Below are positions 26,824 to 36,412 of a DNA stretch of 64,000 bases, in pieces. The stretch comes from Myxococcales bacterium (GTDB lineage Bacteria > Myxococcota_A > Bradymonadia > UBA7976 > UBA1532), in the NCBI GenBank assembly GCA_020633555.1, contig JACKDL010000001.1:682001-746000 (forward strand), in the 5' to 3' direction. Position 1 is the first letter of the stretch. Each line of letters opens with the position of its first letter. A program made the position numbers and the translations under genes. The notes beneath the pieces are model-generated. The model searched no databases, was not told where the DNA came from, and saw nothing but the letters and a program-made list of their open reading frames with translations.

Positions 26824-27474
26824 TCAGCGGGCGGCGTCCACCAGCGCCGCGCACCGCGCCACCACCTCGTCGATGCTCAGTGACGTGGCGTCTACGACCA
26901 CAGCGTCGTCCGCCTGGCGCAGGGGCGCGATGGGGCGCTCCCGGTCGGCCTTGTCCCGCGCCTCGATGTCGGCGGCGACCTCTTGAAGGCTGGGGGCCGG
27001 GCCCTTGGCCGCCAACTCGGCGTGCCGGCGACGGGCGCGCTCGGCCACGGAGGCGGTGAGGAAGATCTTCACGTCGGCATCGGGGCAGACCACGGTGCCG
27101 ATGTCGCGGCCGTCCAAGATGGAGTCGGCCTGCCGGGCCAGGCGCCGCTGCAAGTCGAGCAGCCCCGCGCGCACCGCCGGGGCCGCCGCGTAGCGGCTGG
27201 CGGCGGCGCTCATGGCGGGGGTGCGGATGGCTTCGCTGACGTCCTCTTCGCCCAGCCAGATGCGGCCCTCGGCGTCGAAGCGCAACGCAAGCTCGGCCAC
27301 AAGGCTGTGGAGTCCTGACTCGTCGTCGGCCGCGATCTGGGCGCGCGTGGCGGCGAGGCCCACGGCGCGGTAGAGGGCGCCGGTATCCAAACGAACGAAC
27401 CCCAGGCGGGCGGCGAGCCGCTGGCTGATGGTGCTCTTGCCGGCCCCCGCAGGGCCGTCGATGGCGATGATCAC
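26824..27474 (-). CDS. cmk: Cytidylate kinase
   Basis: A 216-residue nucleoside monophosphate kinase that phosphorylates CMP and dCMP. The P-loop is GPAGAGKST (residues ~7-15). LDTGALYRAVG and LDGRDIGTVV are CMP-kinase signatures, and the lid region carries RARRRHAEL. The GTG start overlaps the miaA stop (GTGA). It is last in the guaB-to-cmk series. Confidence 0.96.
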   Translation of the reverse strand: MIIAIDGPAGAGKSTISQRLAARLGFVRLDTGALYRAVGLAATRAQIAADDESGLHSLVAELALRFDAEGRIWLGEEDVSEAIRTPAMSAAASRYAAAPAVRAGLLDLQRRLARQADSILDGRDIGTVVCPDADVKIFLTASVAERARRRHAELAAKGPAPSLQEVAADIEARDKADRERPIAPLRQADDAVVVDATSLSIDEVVARCAALVDAAR

Positions 27475-28421
27475 CCGTTGGTCTCCGCGCTGGCAGCCCC
27501 TGGGGGCCAGAGGCCGGCAACATAGGCGGCGATCTCGCCCGGATCAACGGGCGGGGTGAACCACTGCACCCCTTCGACCCGGCGGAACCAGGTGAGCTGG
27601 CGCTTGGCGTAGCGCCGGGTGGCCACCAGGGTCTGTCGGCGCGCCTCGGCCCGGCTCATCTCGCCGGCAGCGGAGGCTGCGAAGTGGCGGTAGCCCAGCG
27701 CGGTCATCGAGCGCAGCGCCGGCCCGTAGCCCACATCCACGAGGCGGGCGACCTCGGCCTCGAAGCCCTGCGCGATCATCTGGTCGAGGCGGCGCTCGAT
27801 GCGCGCGTTCAGGGCAGGCCGGGGGCGCTCCAGGCCCAAGATGCGGTGGGGGTACCGTGGCTCGGCGAAGCGGTGCTCCGCTTGCCAGGCGCTGAGGGGG
27901 CGACCGGTGGAGCGGTAGACCCCCAGCGCGCGCTCGATGCGTTGCCCGTCCAAGGGCGCGATGCGCGCCGCAGCGGCGGGATCCACCCGGGACAGCTCGG
28001 CGTGCAGGGCCGCGTGCTCCCCTGCGGTGATGGCGGCGCGCAGCTCGGCCTGGATCTCCGGCTTGGTGGGCGGAGCGTCGCAGAGCCCCCGCAGGAGGGC
28101 CTGCAGATACAGCCCGGTGCCGCCGCAGACCACCACCCGCTTCCCCCGCGCCGTGATGTCGGCGATGGCGGCGTCGGCGTGACGCATGAAGGCGCCGGCG
28201 TCGAAGGGCTGGTCGGGATCCACCACGTCGATGAGGTGATGCCGCACCTCGCCCAGCTCCTCGGGGGTGGCCTTGCCCGTCCCCACGTCCATGCCCCGGT
28301 ATACCTGGCTGGCGTCCGCGCCAACGAGCTCGGCGCCGTAGCGGCGGCAGAGGTCGATGGCCAGCCCCGTCTTGCCGACGGCCGTGGGGCCCACGATGCA
28401 CAACAGGGGTGGTGCGCTCAT
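27471..28421 (-). CDS. miaA: tRNA dimethylallyltransferase
   Basis: A 316-residue enzyme that adds a dimethylallyl group to A37 of tRNAs reading UNN codons. The P-loop is GPTAVGKT (~11-18), with the family blocks DASQVYRGMDVGTGK, HHLIDVVDP, GGTGLYLQAL and, near the end, RRYAKRQLTWFRR. ATGA overlap with mutL upstream and GTGA overlap with cmk downstream. Confidence 0.97.
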   Translation of the reverse strand: MSAPPLLCIVGPTAVGKTGLAIDLCRRYGAELVGADASQVYRGMDVGTGKATPEELGEVRHHLIDVVDPDQPFDAGAFMRHADAAIADITARGKRVVVCGGTGLYLQALLRGLCDAPPTKPEIQAELRAAITAGEHAALHAELSRVDPAAAARIAPLDGQRIERALGVYRSTGRPLSAWQAEHRFAEPRYPHRILGLERPRPALNARIERRLDQMIAQGFEAEVARLVDVGYGPALRSMTALGYRHFAASAAGEMSRAEARRQTLVATRRYAKRQLTWFRRVEGVQWFTPPVDPGEIAAYVAGLWPPGAASAETNG

Positions 28422-30292
28422 CGCAGGCGGTCCTCGGTGGCGCGGCGGGAGAGCTCGCCGTCAGTGAGCGCCACGAACCAAGGGACCGGCCGCGGCGGTG
28501 TATGCCTGGCCTGGGCGATGGCGCTCGGCCAACCCGCGGCCTCGGCCGGGCTCGCCGCGCCCGCCCGGCTCGCAACCACCCGCGCCAGCGCCAAGGCCAT
28601 GGCCTCGACGTCGTCGCCCCCGTCCAGGGCCGCGGTCAGCGCCGCCTGAGCAGCGTTGGGGGGCAACCCGGCCGGCAGCCGCGTGATGGCCCAGGTGTCG
28701 CCGCCGAAGGGCTCCACCTCGAGGCCCAGCCGAGCGAGTGCTGGGCGGCGGGCCGGCAGGCTGGCCAACGCCAGCGCAGGCAGCGCGACCGGGTGCGGCG
28801 GCGTGATGGGCCGCCCGGGCGCCCCCCCCTGGAGTCGGTCGAAGGCCAGGCGGGTGCGGGCGGCCGCCACGTCCACGAGCACCACCCCGTCAACCGCACG
28901 GTAGCTCGCCCACGCGGGGCCGATGAGCCCCGTGAACACCAGCCGGTCCAAGGACAGGTCGCTGAGCTGTCGGGCGTGGGCCAGCCCCGTCTGCGGCGTG
29001 GGCGCCGGTCGCACTGGATCGGGCGGCGGTGCCGTGAGCCTCAGCGGCGTCGCCGGCTGCGGCTCTCCGAGACGCGCGTGCACGGGTGGGGGTGGCGTCG
29101 CCGGCCTGCCCAACCCGCGCCGGCGCTGGCCCAGGCGCTCCATGGCGTCGAAGATCCGCCGCCGGTGGGCATCGAGCCCGGGGGCCTGTGGATCTGCGGT
29201 CGGGGCCGGACTGCGCTCAACGTCTCCGTCCGGCGCCTGGGGCGACGGCGCGCTCAACGTGTAGGTCCGGGCGGGGACCGCCTGCGCCTCGGGGCGCCAG
29301 GGATCGGCCTGCAGGGCAGCGTCGATGGCCCGTGCGATCAGCCGGTGGATGATCTGGCTGTCGACGAAACGCACCTCGGTCTTCGCCGGGTGGACGTTCA
29401 CGTCGACCGCCTCGGGCGGCGCCGTGATGCGCAGCAGCACGAAGGGGTGCCGGCCTCGCTCCAGCCGCTGCCCGTAGGCCGACTGGACCGCCGACATCAT
29501 CACCCGGTCGCGCACGTACCGGCCGTTCAGGAAGGTGTGGTAGTGCCGTGGCGTGGCCCGGGCCTCCTCTGGTGGCCCGATGAGCCCGTCGACGCGGTAC
29601 CCCTGCCCCAGATCGAACTGCAGCGGCACGACCCCCGCGGTGACCCGGTCGCCGAACACGGCCCGAGCCCGGCCCGCCAGGGATTGGCCCCGGGGCACGT
29701 CCAGCGTCACGCGGCCATCGCGGACGAAGCGGAAGGCCACGTCGGGGTGACTCAGCGCCATCCGCTGCACCACCTCGAGGGTGTGGTTGGCCTCGGTGGC
29801 CGCCTTTCGAAGAAACTTCCGTCTTGCCGGGATGTTGAAGAACAGATCCTCAACCAGAATCTCGGTGCCGGGCGGGCCCGCGGTCTCGCCGACGCCCACC
29901 ACCTCACCACCCTCGACCCGCACCTGCACGGCGCCCACTGCCTCGGGCTCGCGGGTGCGCAGCGTGAGCCGGCTGACCGACGCGATGGAAGGCAGCGCCT
30001 CGCCACGGAAGCCGAGCGTGGTGATCCGGTGCAGGTCGCGCGCGGTGCGCAGCTTGCTGGTGGCATGCCGCTTCAGGGCGAGCTGGGCGTCCTCAGCGGA
30101 CATGCCGTGGCCGTCGTCCACCACCCGGAGGCGAGCGACGCCGCCGTCGGCGATCTCGCAGGTGACGTGCTGCGCGCCCGCGTCGAGCGCGTTCTCCAGC
30201 AGCTCCTTGGCGGCGCTGGCCGGGCGCTCCACGACCTCGCCGGCCGCGATCTGGTTGGCGAGGGTGTCGTCGAGGACTTGGATGCGGCCCAC
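28418..30292 (-). CDS. mutL: DNA mismatch repair protein MutL
   Basis: A 624-residue GHKL ATPase that links MutS recognition to strand removal. The N-terminal ATPase is complete: VLDDTLANQIAAGEVVERP, ENALDAGA, DDGHGM and a later GFRGEALPSIASV. A Pro-rich linker (~335-440) leads to a C-terminal dimer domain. The endonuclease motif DQHAxxE is not found; the corresponding stretch reads VVLVDVAAARTR (~470), and the C-terminal Cys/His (CPHGRP-like) site is also not recognisable. GTG start with AGGAG 7 nt upstream. 51 nt after the PEGA gene. Confidence 0.93.
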   Translation of the reverse strand: MGRIQVLDDTLANQIAAGEVVERPASAAKELLENALDAGAQHVTCEIADGGVARLRVVDDGHGMSAEDAQLALKRHATSKLRTARDLHRITTLGFRGEALPSIASVSRLTLRTREPEAVGAVQVRVEGGEVVGVGETAGPPGTEILVEDLFFNIPARRKFLRKAATEANHTLEVVQRMALSHPDVAFRFVRDGRVTLDVPRGQSLAGRARAVFGDRVTAGVVPLQFDLGQGYRVDGLIGPPEEARATPRHYHTFLNGRYVRDRVMMSAVQSAYGQRLERGRHPFVLLRITAPPEAVDVNVHPAKTEVRFVDSQIIHRLIARAIDAALQADPWRPEAQAVPARTYTLSAPSPQAPDGDVERSPAPTADPQAPGLDAHRRRIFDAMERLGQRRRGLGRPATPPPPVHARLGEPQPATPLRLTAPPPDPVRPAPTPQTGLAHARQLSDLSLDRLVFTGLIGPAWASYRAVDGVVLVDVAAARTRLAFDRLQGGAPGRPITPPHPVALPALALASLPARRPALARLGLEVEPFGGDTWAITRLPAGLPPNAAQAALTAALDGGDDVEAMALALARVVASRAGAASPAEAAGWPSAIAQARHTPPRPVPWFVALTDGELSRRATEDRLR

Positions 30293-30343
30293 GGCCGGGC
30301 TCCTGGGTCAAGGGGTGGGGTCAGGGCTTCGGGGCCTCGGGGC

Positions 30344-30673
30344 TCACGGCTTTGCGACGAGCCGAGCGTCGATCACCGTCGCCTGATCGCCCGCCATGAA
30401 CTCGCCGTGCCAGGGGTAGTGCCCCGGCTTGCGCAGCGTCAACCGGTGTTTGCCCGGCGCCACCCGCAGCACCCCCTGCCGGTAGCCGTCGAGCTGGCCG
30501 GCGTAGCGGTCGTCCACATGGACCGCGACGTCGTTCGGTTCACAGCGGATCTGCAGGAACGCCTGGCCCGGCGGCGGCGGGGGCAGCTCATCCACCCGCT
30601 GAATGACGCCGCCACCACAGGCGGCCAGGCAGGCAGCCAGCGCTGCCCCGAAGACGCAATCGCGCATGTTCAT
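30344..30673 (-). CDS. Small PEGA-type lipoprotein
   Basis: A 109-residue lipoprotein; signal MNMRDCVFGAALAACLAAC. After a Pro-rich stretch the mature part has PEGA-domain character (FLQIRCEPNDVAVHVDDRY, then GVLRVAPGKHRLTLRKPGH), a short all-beta fold often found in envelope proteins. Its ATG overlaps the upstream stop. Alternative ATG two codons later. Confidence 0.72.
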   Translation of the reverse strand: MNMRDCVFGAALAACLAACGGGVIQRVDELPPPPPGQAFLQIRCEPNDVAVHVDDRYAGQLDGYRQGVLRVAPGKHRLTLRKPGHYPWHGEFMAGDQATVIDARLVAKP

Positions 30674-31437
30674 GGCAACACCACCGCCGCAGGGAGATCG
30701 GCGACGCGGGCGAGCTGGCTCGGATCCATGCCTTCGCTCAGGCGGATGCGCCCGACGCCCAGCGGTGCGCCCTGCAGCCGCACCGGCCGCGGACCGACCC
30801 GCGCCGCGATGGCCGGGTCGCCTTCGCGGAACCACCGCAGCCCGGTACGCCCCGCGGCGTCCCCCCGCAGTCCCACCCACAGGGGATCGTCGCCGCGGTC
30901 GATCTGGAGGCGCAAGCTGGGCGACAGGGGGCCGTCGATGACCAGGATGAGCCCCGTGGGCAGGCGGGGATCCGCCAAGACGATCGCGTCGGGCAGCGGC
31001 GGGCCAACGAAGGTGTCCAAGGCGTCAAGGGGCGGTGACTCGCCCAGCGCCTCGGGCAGCCAGGTCAGATCCAGGCTGGCCACCAAGTGGACGGTGCCGT
31101 CGGAGAACCTCTGCGGCCCCGGGCTGCGCAGGCCATCCAAGGCCTGGCTGCGCCGCTCCCCCAGCTCGGGGATCCGACCGAGGCGGCGGTCGGCATCGAC
31201 CCGGATGCGCTCCAGGAGCCGACCCAGGCGCTGGCGGGCGTCGGCCACGGCCACCTCGTAGGGGTCTCCGTCCGTCATCGCGCCGTTGGGCGAGAGGATG
31301 CGCGGCGTGCCCACGCCCAGCACCCGCAACTCGGCGGCGGTCCAGTCGATGGTGCCGTCATCGTCCCGCTGCAGGATCGGATCGGGCGTGGCCGCCAACC
31401 CCAGCAGCGCCAGCGCCATCAAGGCCAGCCGCAGCAC
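30670..31437 (-). CDS. Exported protein of unknown function
   Basis: A 255-residue protein with a hydrophobic N-terminus (VLRLALMALALLGLAATP) suggesting a signal peptide. A helical segment, YEVAVADARQRLGRLLERI (~50-68), recalls LPP20-type envelope proteins, which is weak evidence. The rest is rich in Asp/Arg/Pro/Leu, with a probable beta-rich C-terminus. The GTG start is 1 nt after the guaA stop and a GGGAG in the guaA end supplies the ribosome site. Family not recognised. Confidence 0.6.
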   Translation of the reverse strand: MLRLALMALALLGLAATPDPILQRDDDGTIDWTAAELRVLGVGTPRILSPNGAMTDGDPYEVAVADARQRLGRLLERIRVDADRRLGRIPELGERRSQALDGLRSPGPQRFSDGTVHLVASLDLTWLPEALGESPPLDALDTFVGPPLPDAIVLADPRLPTGLILVIDGPLSPSLRLQIDRGDDPLWVGLRGDAAGRTGLRWFREGDPAIAARVGPRPVRLQGAPLGVGRIRLSEGMDPSQLARVADLPAAVVLP

Positions 31438-31438
31438 C

Positions 31439-32983
<1,545 letters not shown>

Positions 32984-33006
32984 GGGGGTCTCCCGGGGGG
33001 CGAGCG

Positions 33007-34461
33007 TCAGTTGATGCGGTAGTTCGGGGCCTCTTCGGTGACCACCACGTCGTGCACGTGGCTCTCCTTGAGCCCCGCGCTGGTGATCCGGATGAACTGC
33101 GCCTGGGTGCGCAGGGCCTCGATGTTGGCGCTGCCTGTGTACCCCATGCCCGAGCGCAGCCCGCCCACCAACTGGTACAGCGTGTCGGCCAGGGGGCCGC
33201 GGAACGGGACCCGCCCCTCGATGCCCTCGGGCACCAGCTTGCGCTGGCCCTCCTGGAAGTAGCGGTCGCTGGAGCCGCGGCGCATCGCGCCCAGGCTGCC
33301 CATGCCGCGGTAGGCCTTGTAGGAGCGGCCCTGGTACAGCACCACGTCGCCCGGCGCCTCGCTGGTGCCGGCGAGCATGCTGCCCACCATGGCCACCTGC
33401 GCGCCCGCGGCGATGGCCTTCACCACGTCGCCCGAGAACTTGATGCCCCCGTCGGCGATGATCGGCAGGTCGTAATCGGCGGCCGCCTCGGCGCAGGCCA
33501 TGACCGCGCTGATCTGGGGCACGCCGACGCCCGCCACCACCCGGGTGGTGCAGATGCTGCCGGGCCCGATGCCCACCTTCACGCAGTCGGCGCCGGCCTC
33601 GGCCAGGGCCCGCACGGCGTCGGCGGTGGCCACGTTGCCCGCGGCCACCTGCAAGTCGGGCCAGGTGTGCTTGGCGAGGCGCACGGCCTCGATGACGCCC
33701 TTGGAGTGGCCGTGGGCGGTGTCGATGACCACGACGTCCACGCCGGCCGCCACCAGCGCCTCGATGCGCTCGTGCCCGTTGACGCCCACCGCAGCCCCCA
33801 CCAGCAGGCGGCCCTGCGGATCGGTGGCCGCGCTGGGGTGGGCCTCGGCCTGGCGGATGTCGCGGATGGTGATGAGGCCCTTCAGCAGGCCCGCGCCGTC
33901 CACCACCAGCAGCTTCTCGATGCGGTGGTCGTGCAGCAGGGCCTTGCAGCGCTCGGGGGCCACGCCCTCGGGCACGGTGACGAGCTTCGTGGTCATGAGC
34001 GACTCGACGGGGCGGTCGAGGGCCTCCTCGAAGCGGATGTCCCGGTGGGTCAGGATGCCCACGGGCGCGCCCGACGGCCCCACTACAGGCAGGCCGCTGA
34101 TGCGGTGCGCCTCCATGAGCGCCACGGCCTCACCCAGCGACTGCTCGGGGCGCACAGTGAGCGGATCCACCACCATGCCCGTCTGGGCCTTCTTCACCCG
34201 CTGCACCTCGCGGGCCTGGTCCTCGACGCTCAAGTTCTTGTGGATGAAGCCCAGGCCGCCCGCGCGGGCCATGGCGATGGCCGTATCGGCCTCGGTCACG
34301 GTGTCCATGGCGGCGCTGACGATGGGGATGCGCAGGGTCAGCTCGCGGGTCAGCCGGGTGCGCGTGTCGACGTCGCCGGGCAGCACCTCGCTGTAGGCGG
34401 GCTGCAGCAGCACGTCGTCGAAGGTCAGGGCCAACGGGATGGCGGCGGCGCGGGCGGACAT
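33007..34461 (-). CDS. guaB: IMP dehydrogenase
   Basis: A 484-residue enzyme that oxidises IMP to XMP with NAD+, the committed step to GMP. The N-terminal LTFDDVLLQPAYS, two CBS domains (~90-205), the catalytic loop GPGSICTTR with Cys, and the flap RGMGSLGAM are all present. Length is standard. ATG follows GAGAGG. First gene of the series ending at cmk. No purine riboswitch is visible in the 114-nt leader. Confidence 0.98.
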   Translation of the reverse strand: MSARAAAIPLALTFDDVLLQPAYSEVLPGDVDTRTRLTRELTLRIPIVSAAMDTVTEADTAIAMARAGGLGFIHKNLSVEDQAREVQRVKKAQTGMVVDPLTVRPEQSLGEAVALMEAHRISGLPVVGPSGAPVGILTHRDIRFEEALDRPVESLMTTKLVTVPEGVAPERCKALLHDHRIEKLLVVDGAGLLKGLITIRDIRQAEAHPSAATDPQGRLLVGAAVGVNGHERIEALVAAGVDVVVIDTAHGHSKGVIEAVRLAKHTWPDLQVAAGNVATADAVRALAEAGADCVKVGIGPGSICTTRVVAGVGVPQISAVMACAEAAADYDLPIIADGGIKFSGDVVKAIAAGAQVAMVGSMLAGTSEAPGDVVLYQGRSYKAYRGMGSLGAMRRGSSDRYFQEGQRKLVPEGIEGRVPFRGPLADTLYQLVGGLRSGMGYTGSANIEALRTQAQFIRITSAGLKESHVHDVVVTEEAPNYRIN

Positions 34462-34499
34462 GGCGGACCTCTCGGGCGCGGGGGGGCAGCGGAAGCGGG

Positions 34500-34528
34500 A
34501 GGGTAGCCCCGGGGGGTGGGCGCCGCAA
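34500..34528 (-). promoter_or_regulatory. Promoter of guaB operon
   Basis: Minus strand: TTGCGG (34528-34523), 17-nt spacer, TACCCT (34505-34500). Leader about 32 nt to the guaB ATG. Confidence 0.45.
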
Positions 34529-34537
34529 CGGGAGGGC

Positions 34538-34567
34538 TTGGGGGCGGACGGATTGTCGCGCTAACGT
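34538..34567 (+). promoter_or_regulatory. Candidate promoter, near-leaderless start
   Basis: TTGGGG (34538-34543), 18-nt spacer, TAACGT (34562-34567). The GTG start is 8 nt after the -10, so the mRNA would have almost no leader. Confidence 0.4.
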
Positions 34568-34575
34568 CGCGCGCC

Positions 34576-36057
34576 GTGACCCCCCTGCTCCCCCTCCTGG
34601 CCGCCCTGAGCGCCCCGGCCCCTGGTCGGCTGGTGGTGCGCTCGCCCCACTTCGGGGCCTTGGTGCTGGTGGATCGGGCGCCGGTGGGTCGGGTGCCGTT
34701 GGCGCCGCTGCCGCTGAGCGTGGGCTTCCACCTGGTCGAGGCGACCGCGCCCGGGCGGCCGCGCTGGGGCCGGCTAGTGTTCGTCGTGCCGGGCCGAGAC
34801 CTGGCGGTGGACATCCAGTGGCTGGGCGACCCGCCTGCGGCGCGCCGGGTGCCTTCATCAGCGCCCGCCCGCGAGCCGGCTCCCGAGCCCACGGTGCGCC
34901 TCCGCGCCGACGCCCAGGTGGCGGCGGCCTGGATCGGGGCGGCCCACGACACGGATCTGCGGCTGGGCTGGCGCCTGGACGGCGACCGCCTGGGCGGAGG
35001 GCCCTGGTCGGGCGCCGTGGCCGGCCGCGCGCTGAACGATCTGGTGGGCCCTGACCGCCTGTGGCGACGGGTACAGCCGGCACAGGAGACAGCCTTGCGT
35101 CTGGACGAGGCGTGGCTCGCCTGGGCCGCAGGCGGCGCGCGGGTGGCGGCCGGGCGGCTCCTGCGGTCCGGCCCCGGTGGCGTGGCCTATCAAGTGGATG
35201 GGGCGGCGCTCACGCAAGCCATCGGGCCCGCTGGCCTGTTCCTGGCCGGCGGCCGCCGCGCCGTCGCCTTCGGGCCCCGCCCCCAGGACCCGGCGCTGGT
35301 CACCGCAGGGCTGGACGCTGCGTGGGGTGCCTCCCGTTGGCAGGCGGCTTGGCTCTGGCACGACGGGCGCCACCACAGCGACGCCGGGGTCCATTGGCGC
35401 GGCACCCAGGGCGAGCTGAACCTGGGGGGCAGGCTGCTGGACGGTAGCTGGGCGGGGGCCGGGGTCACTGCCCGCTGGCGTGCCCTCGACGGGCTCACGG
35501 CCCTGTGGGGGCGGGTGGCGGCAGACGCCGGGCGCCGGGGCCCCTTCGAGTGGCGGCTGCCCACCCTGGGGGTCTTCGGTCCGGCCCCCCAGCGGCAGCT
35601 CAGCCTCTCGTGGGGGGCTGAGGGCTCCACCGCGCCTTGGCGCTGGGCGGCTCAGGGAGCCATCCGGGGGGCCCCGGAGGACGCCTGGCGGCAGCACGAT
35701 GGAGCCCTTGAGGGGGGCTGGAGGCGCTACGGGTGGCAGGCGGCGCTTCGGGTGCGCGGGCGATGGTCCGCGGGCCGAGGCCCCGCGGTCTACGACGCCG
35801 TCGAGCCGGCCGGCGAGTTGGAGCGGGAGGGGCGCTGGGGCAGCGTCGGGCTCGGCCTGGGCAGCACCTGGCTGCGGGTCCCCCAGCGGTATGCCGGCGA
35901 GGGGCGTTGGCTCCCGTCGCTGGCGGTGCAGGGTCGCCTGCGGCTGACCCGCGAGCTGGCGCTGGTGGCCACGGCGCAGAGCCAGGCCGTGCACCCGGCG
36001 TGGTACCCCGAGGGGGACCGCATGCATTCGTTCAACCTGGGGGTGCAGCTTCGATGA
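34576..36057 (+). CDS. PEGA-domain, beta-rich exported protein (possible outer-membrane barrel)
   Basis: A 493-residue protein. A short hydrophobic N-terminus (TPLLPLLAALSAP) may be a signal, then a PEGA-like domain (RLVVRSPHFGALVLVDRAPVG, ~15-80). From ~115 to the end it alternates Trp/Gly/Arg with Ala/Leu in repeated short strands (e.g. RYGWQAALRVRGRW), as in outer-membrane barrels, although the last residue is Arg, not Phe. The GTG start is chosen from the promoter spacing. The next gene, overlapping by ATGA, is a tetrahaem cytochrome, which suggests a barrel-cytochrome pair. Family not recognised. Confidence 0.6.
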   Translation: MTPLLPLLAALSAPAPGRLVVRSPHFGALVLVDRAPVGRVPLAPLPLSVGFHLVEATAPGRPRWGRLVFVVPGRDLAVDIQWLGDPPAARRVPSSAPAREPAPEPTVRLRADAQVAAAWIGAAHDTDLRLGWRLDGDRLGGGPWSGAVAGRALNDLVGPDRLWRRVQPAQETALRLDEAWLAWAAGGARVAAGRLLRSGPGGVAYQVDGAALTQAIGPAGLFLAGGRRAVAFGPRPQDPALVTAGLDAAWGASRWQAAWLWHDGRHHSDAGVHWRGTQGELNLGGRLLDGSWAGAGVTARWRALDGLTALWGRVAADAGRRGPFEWRLPTLGVFGPAPQRQLSLSWGAEGSTAPWRWAAQGAIRGAPEDAWRQHDGALEGGWRRYGWQAALRVRGRWSAGRGPAVYDAVEPAGELEREGRWGSVGLGLGSTWLRVPQRYAGEGRWLPSLAVQGRLRLTRELALVATAQSQAVHPAWYPEGDRMHSFNLGVQLR

Positions 36058-36365
36058 TGAGGCCACGACGCATGCTGGCCCTTCAGGTGTTCTGGGTCGC
36101 AGGCTGCCAGGCGCCGCCCCCGGCCAGCCCGCCACCGGTGGATCATACGGCCGTGTGGCGCCGCCACCACGAGGACACACGGGCGGCGGACTGCGCGCCG
36201 TGCCACGGTCCGTCGCCCTGCGCGGGGTGCCACCGCACCGCGACCCCCGGCGATCATGGGCCCGCATACGGGGGGCCTGCCCACGCCGGCCCGGCCGCCG
36301 CCGACCCCACGCGCTGCGCCACCTGCCACGCCGTGAGCGACTGCCTGGCCTGCCACACCCGCTGA
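36054..36365 (+). CDS. Small tetrahaem c-type cytochrome lipoprotein
   Basis: A 103-residue protein with a lipoprotein-type signal (LQVFWVAGC) and four CxxCH motifs in ~60 residues (CAPCH, CAGCH, CATCH, CLACH). It is a compact electron carrier with one haem per ~15-20 residues, fitting a wire-like periplasmic or outer-envelope role. Either of two adjacent ATGs could start it; the first overlaps the upstream stop. Paired with the PEGA/beta-rich protein. Confidence 0.8.
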   Translation: MMRPRRMLALQVFWVAGCQAPPPASPPPVDHTAVWRRHHEDTRAADCAPCHGPSPCAGCHRTATPGDHGPAYGGPAHAGPAAADPTRCATCHAVSDCLACHTR

Positions 36366-36376
36366 GCGAAGCCGCG

Positions 36377-36403
36377 TTGCTCCGGTTCTGGTGGCTGTGT
36401 AAT
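36377..36403 (+). promoter_or_regulatory. Candidate promoter, near-leaderless start
   Basis: TTGCTC (36377-36382) with TGTAAT (36398-36403, 5/6 to the -10 consensus) after 15 nt, or TAATCG after 17 nt. The ATG is 9 nt after the -10, so little or no leader is expected. Confidence 0.4.
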
Positions 36404-36412
36404 CGTGCACCC

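Noticed and set aside
34462..34575. Purine riboswitch upstream of guaB
   Set aside because: The gap is 114 nt, GC-rich, and contains two promoters; no conserved purine-aptamer core is visible.
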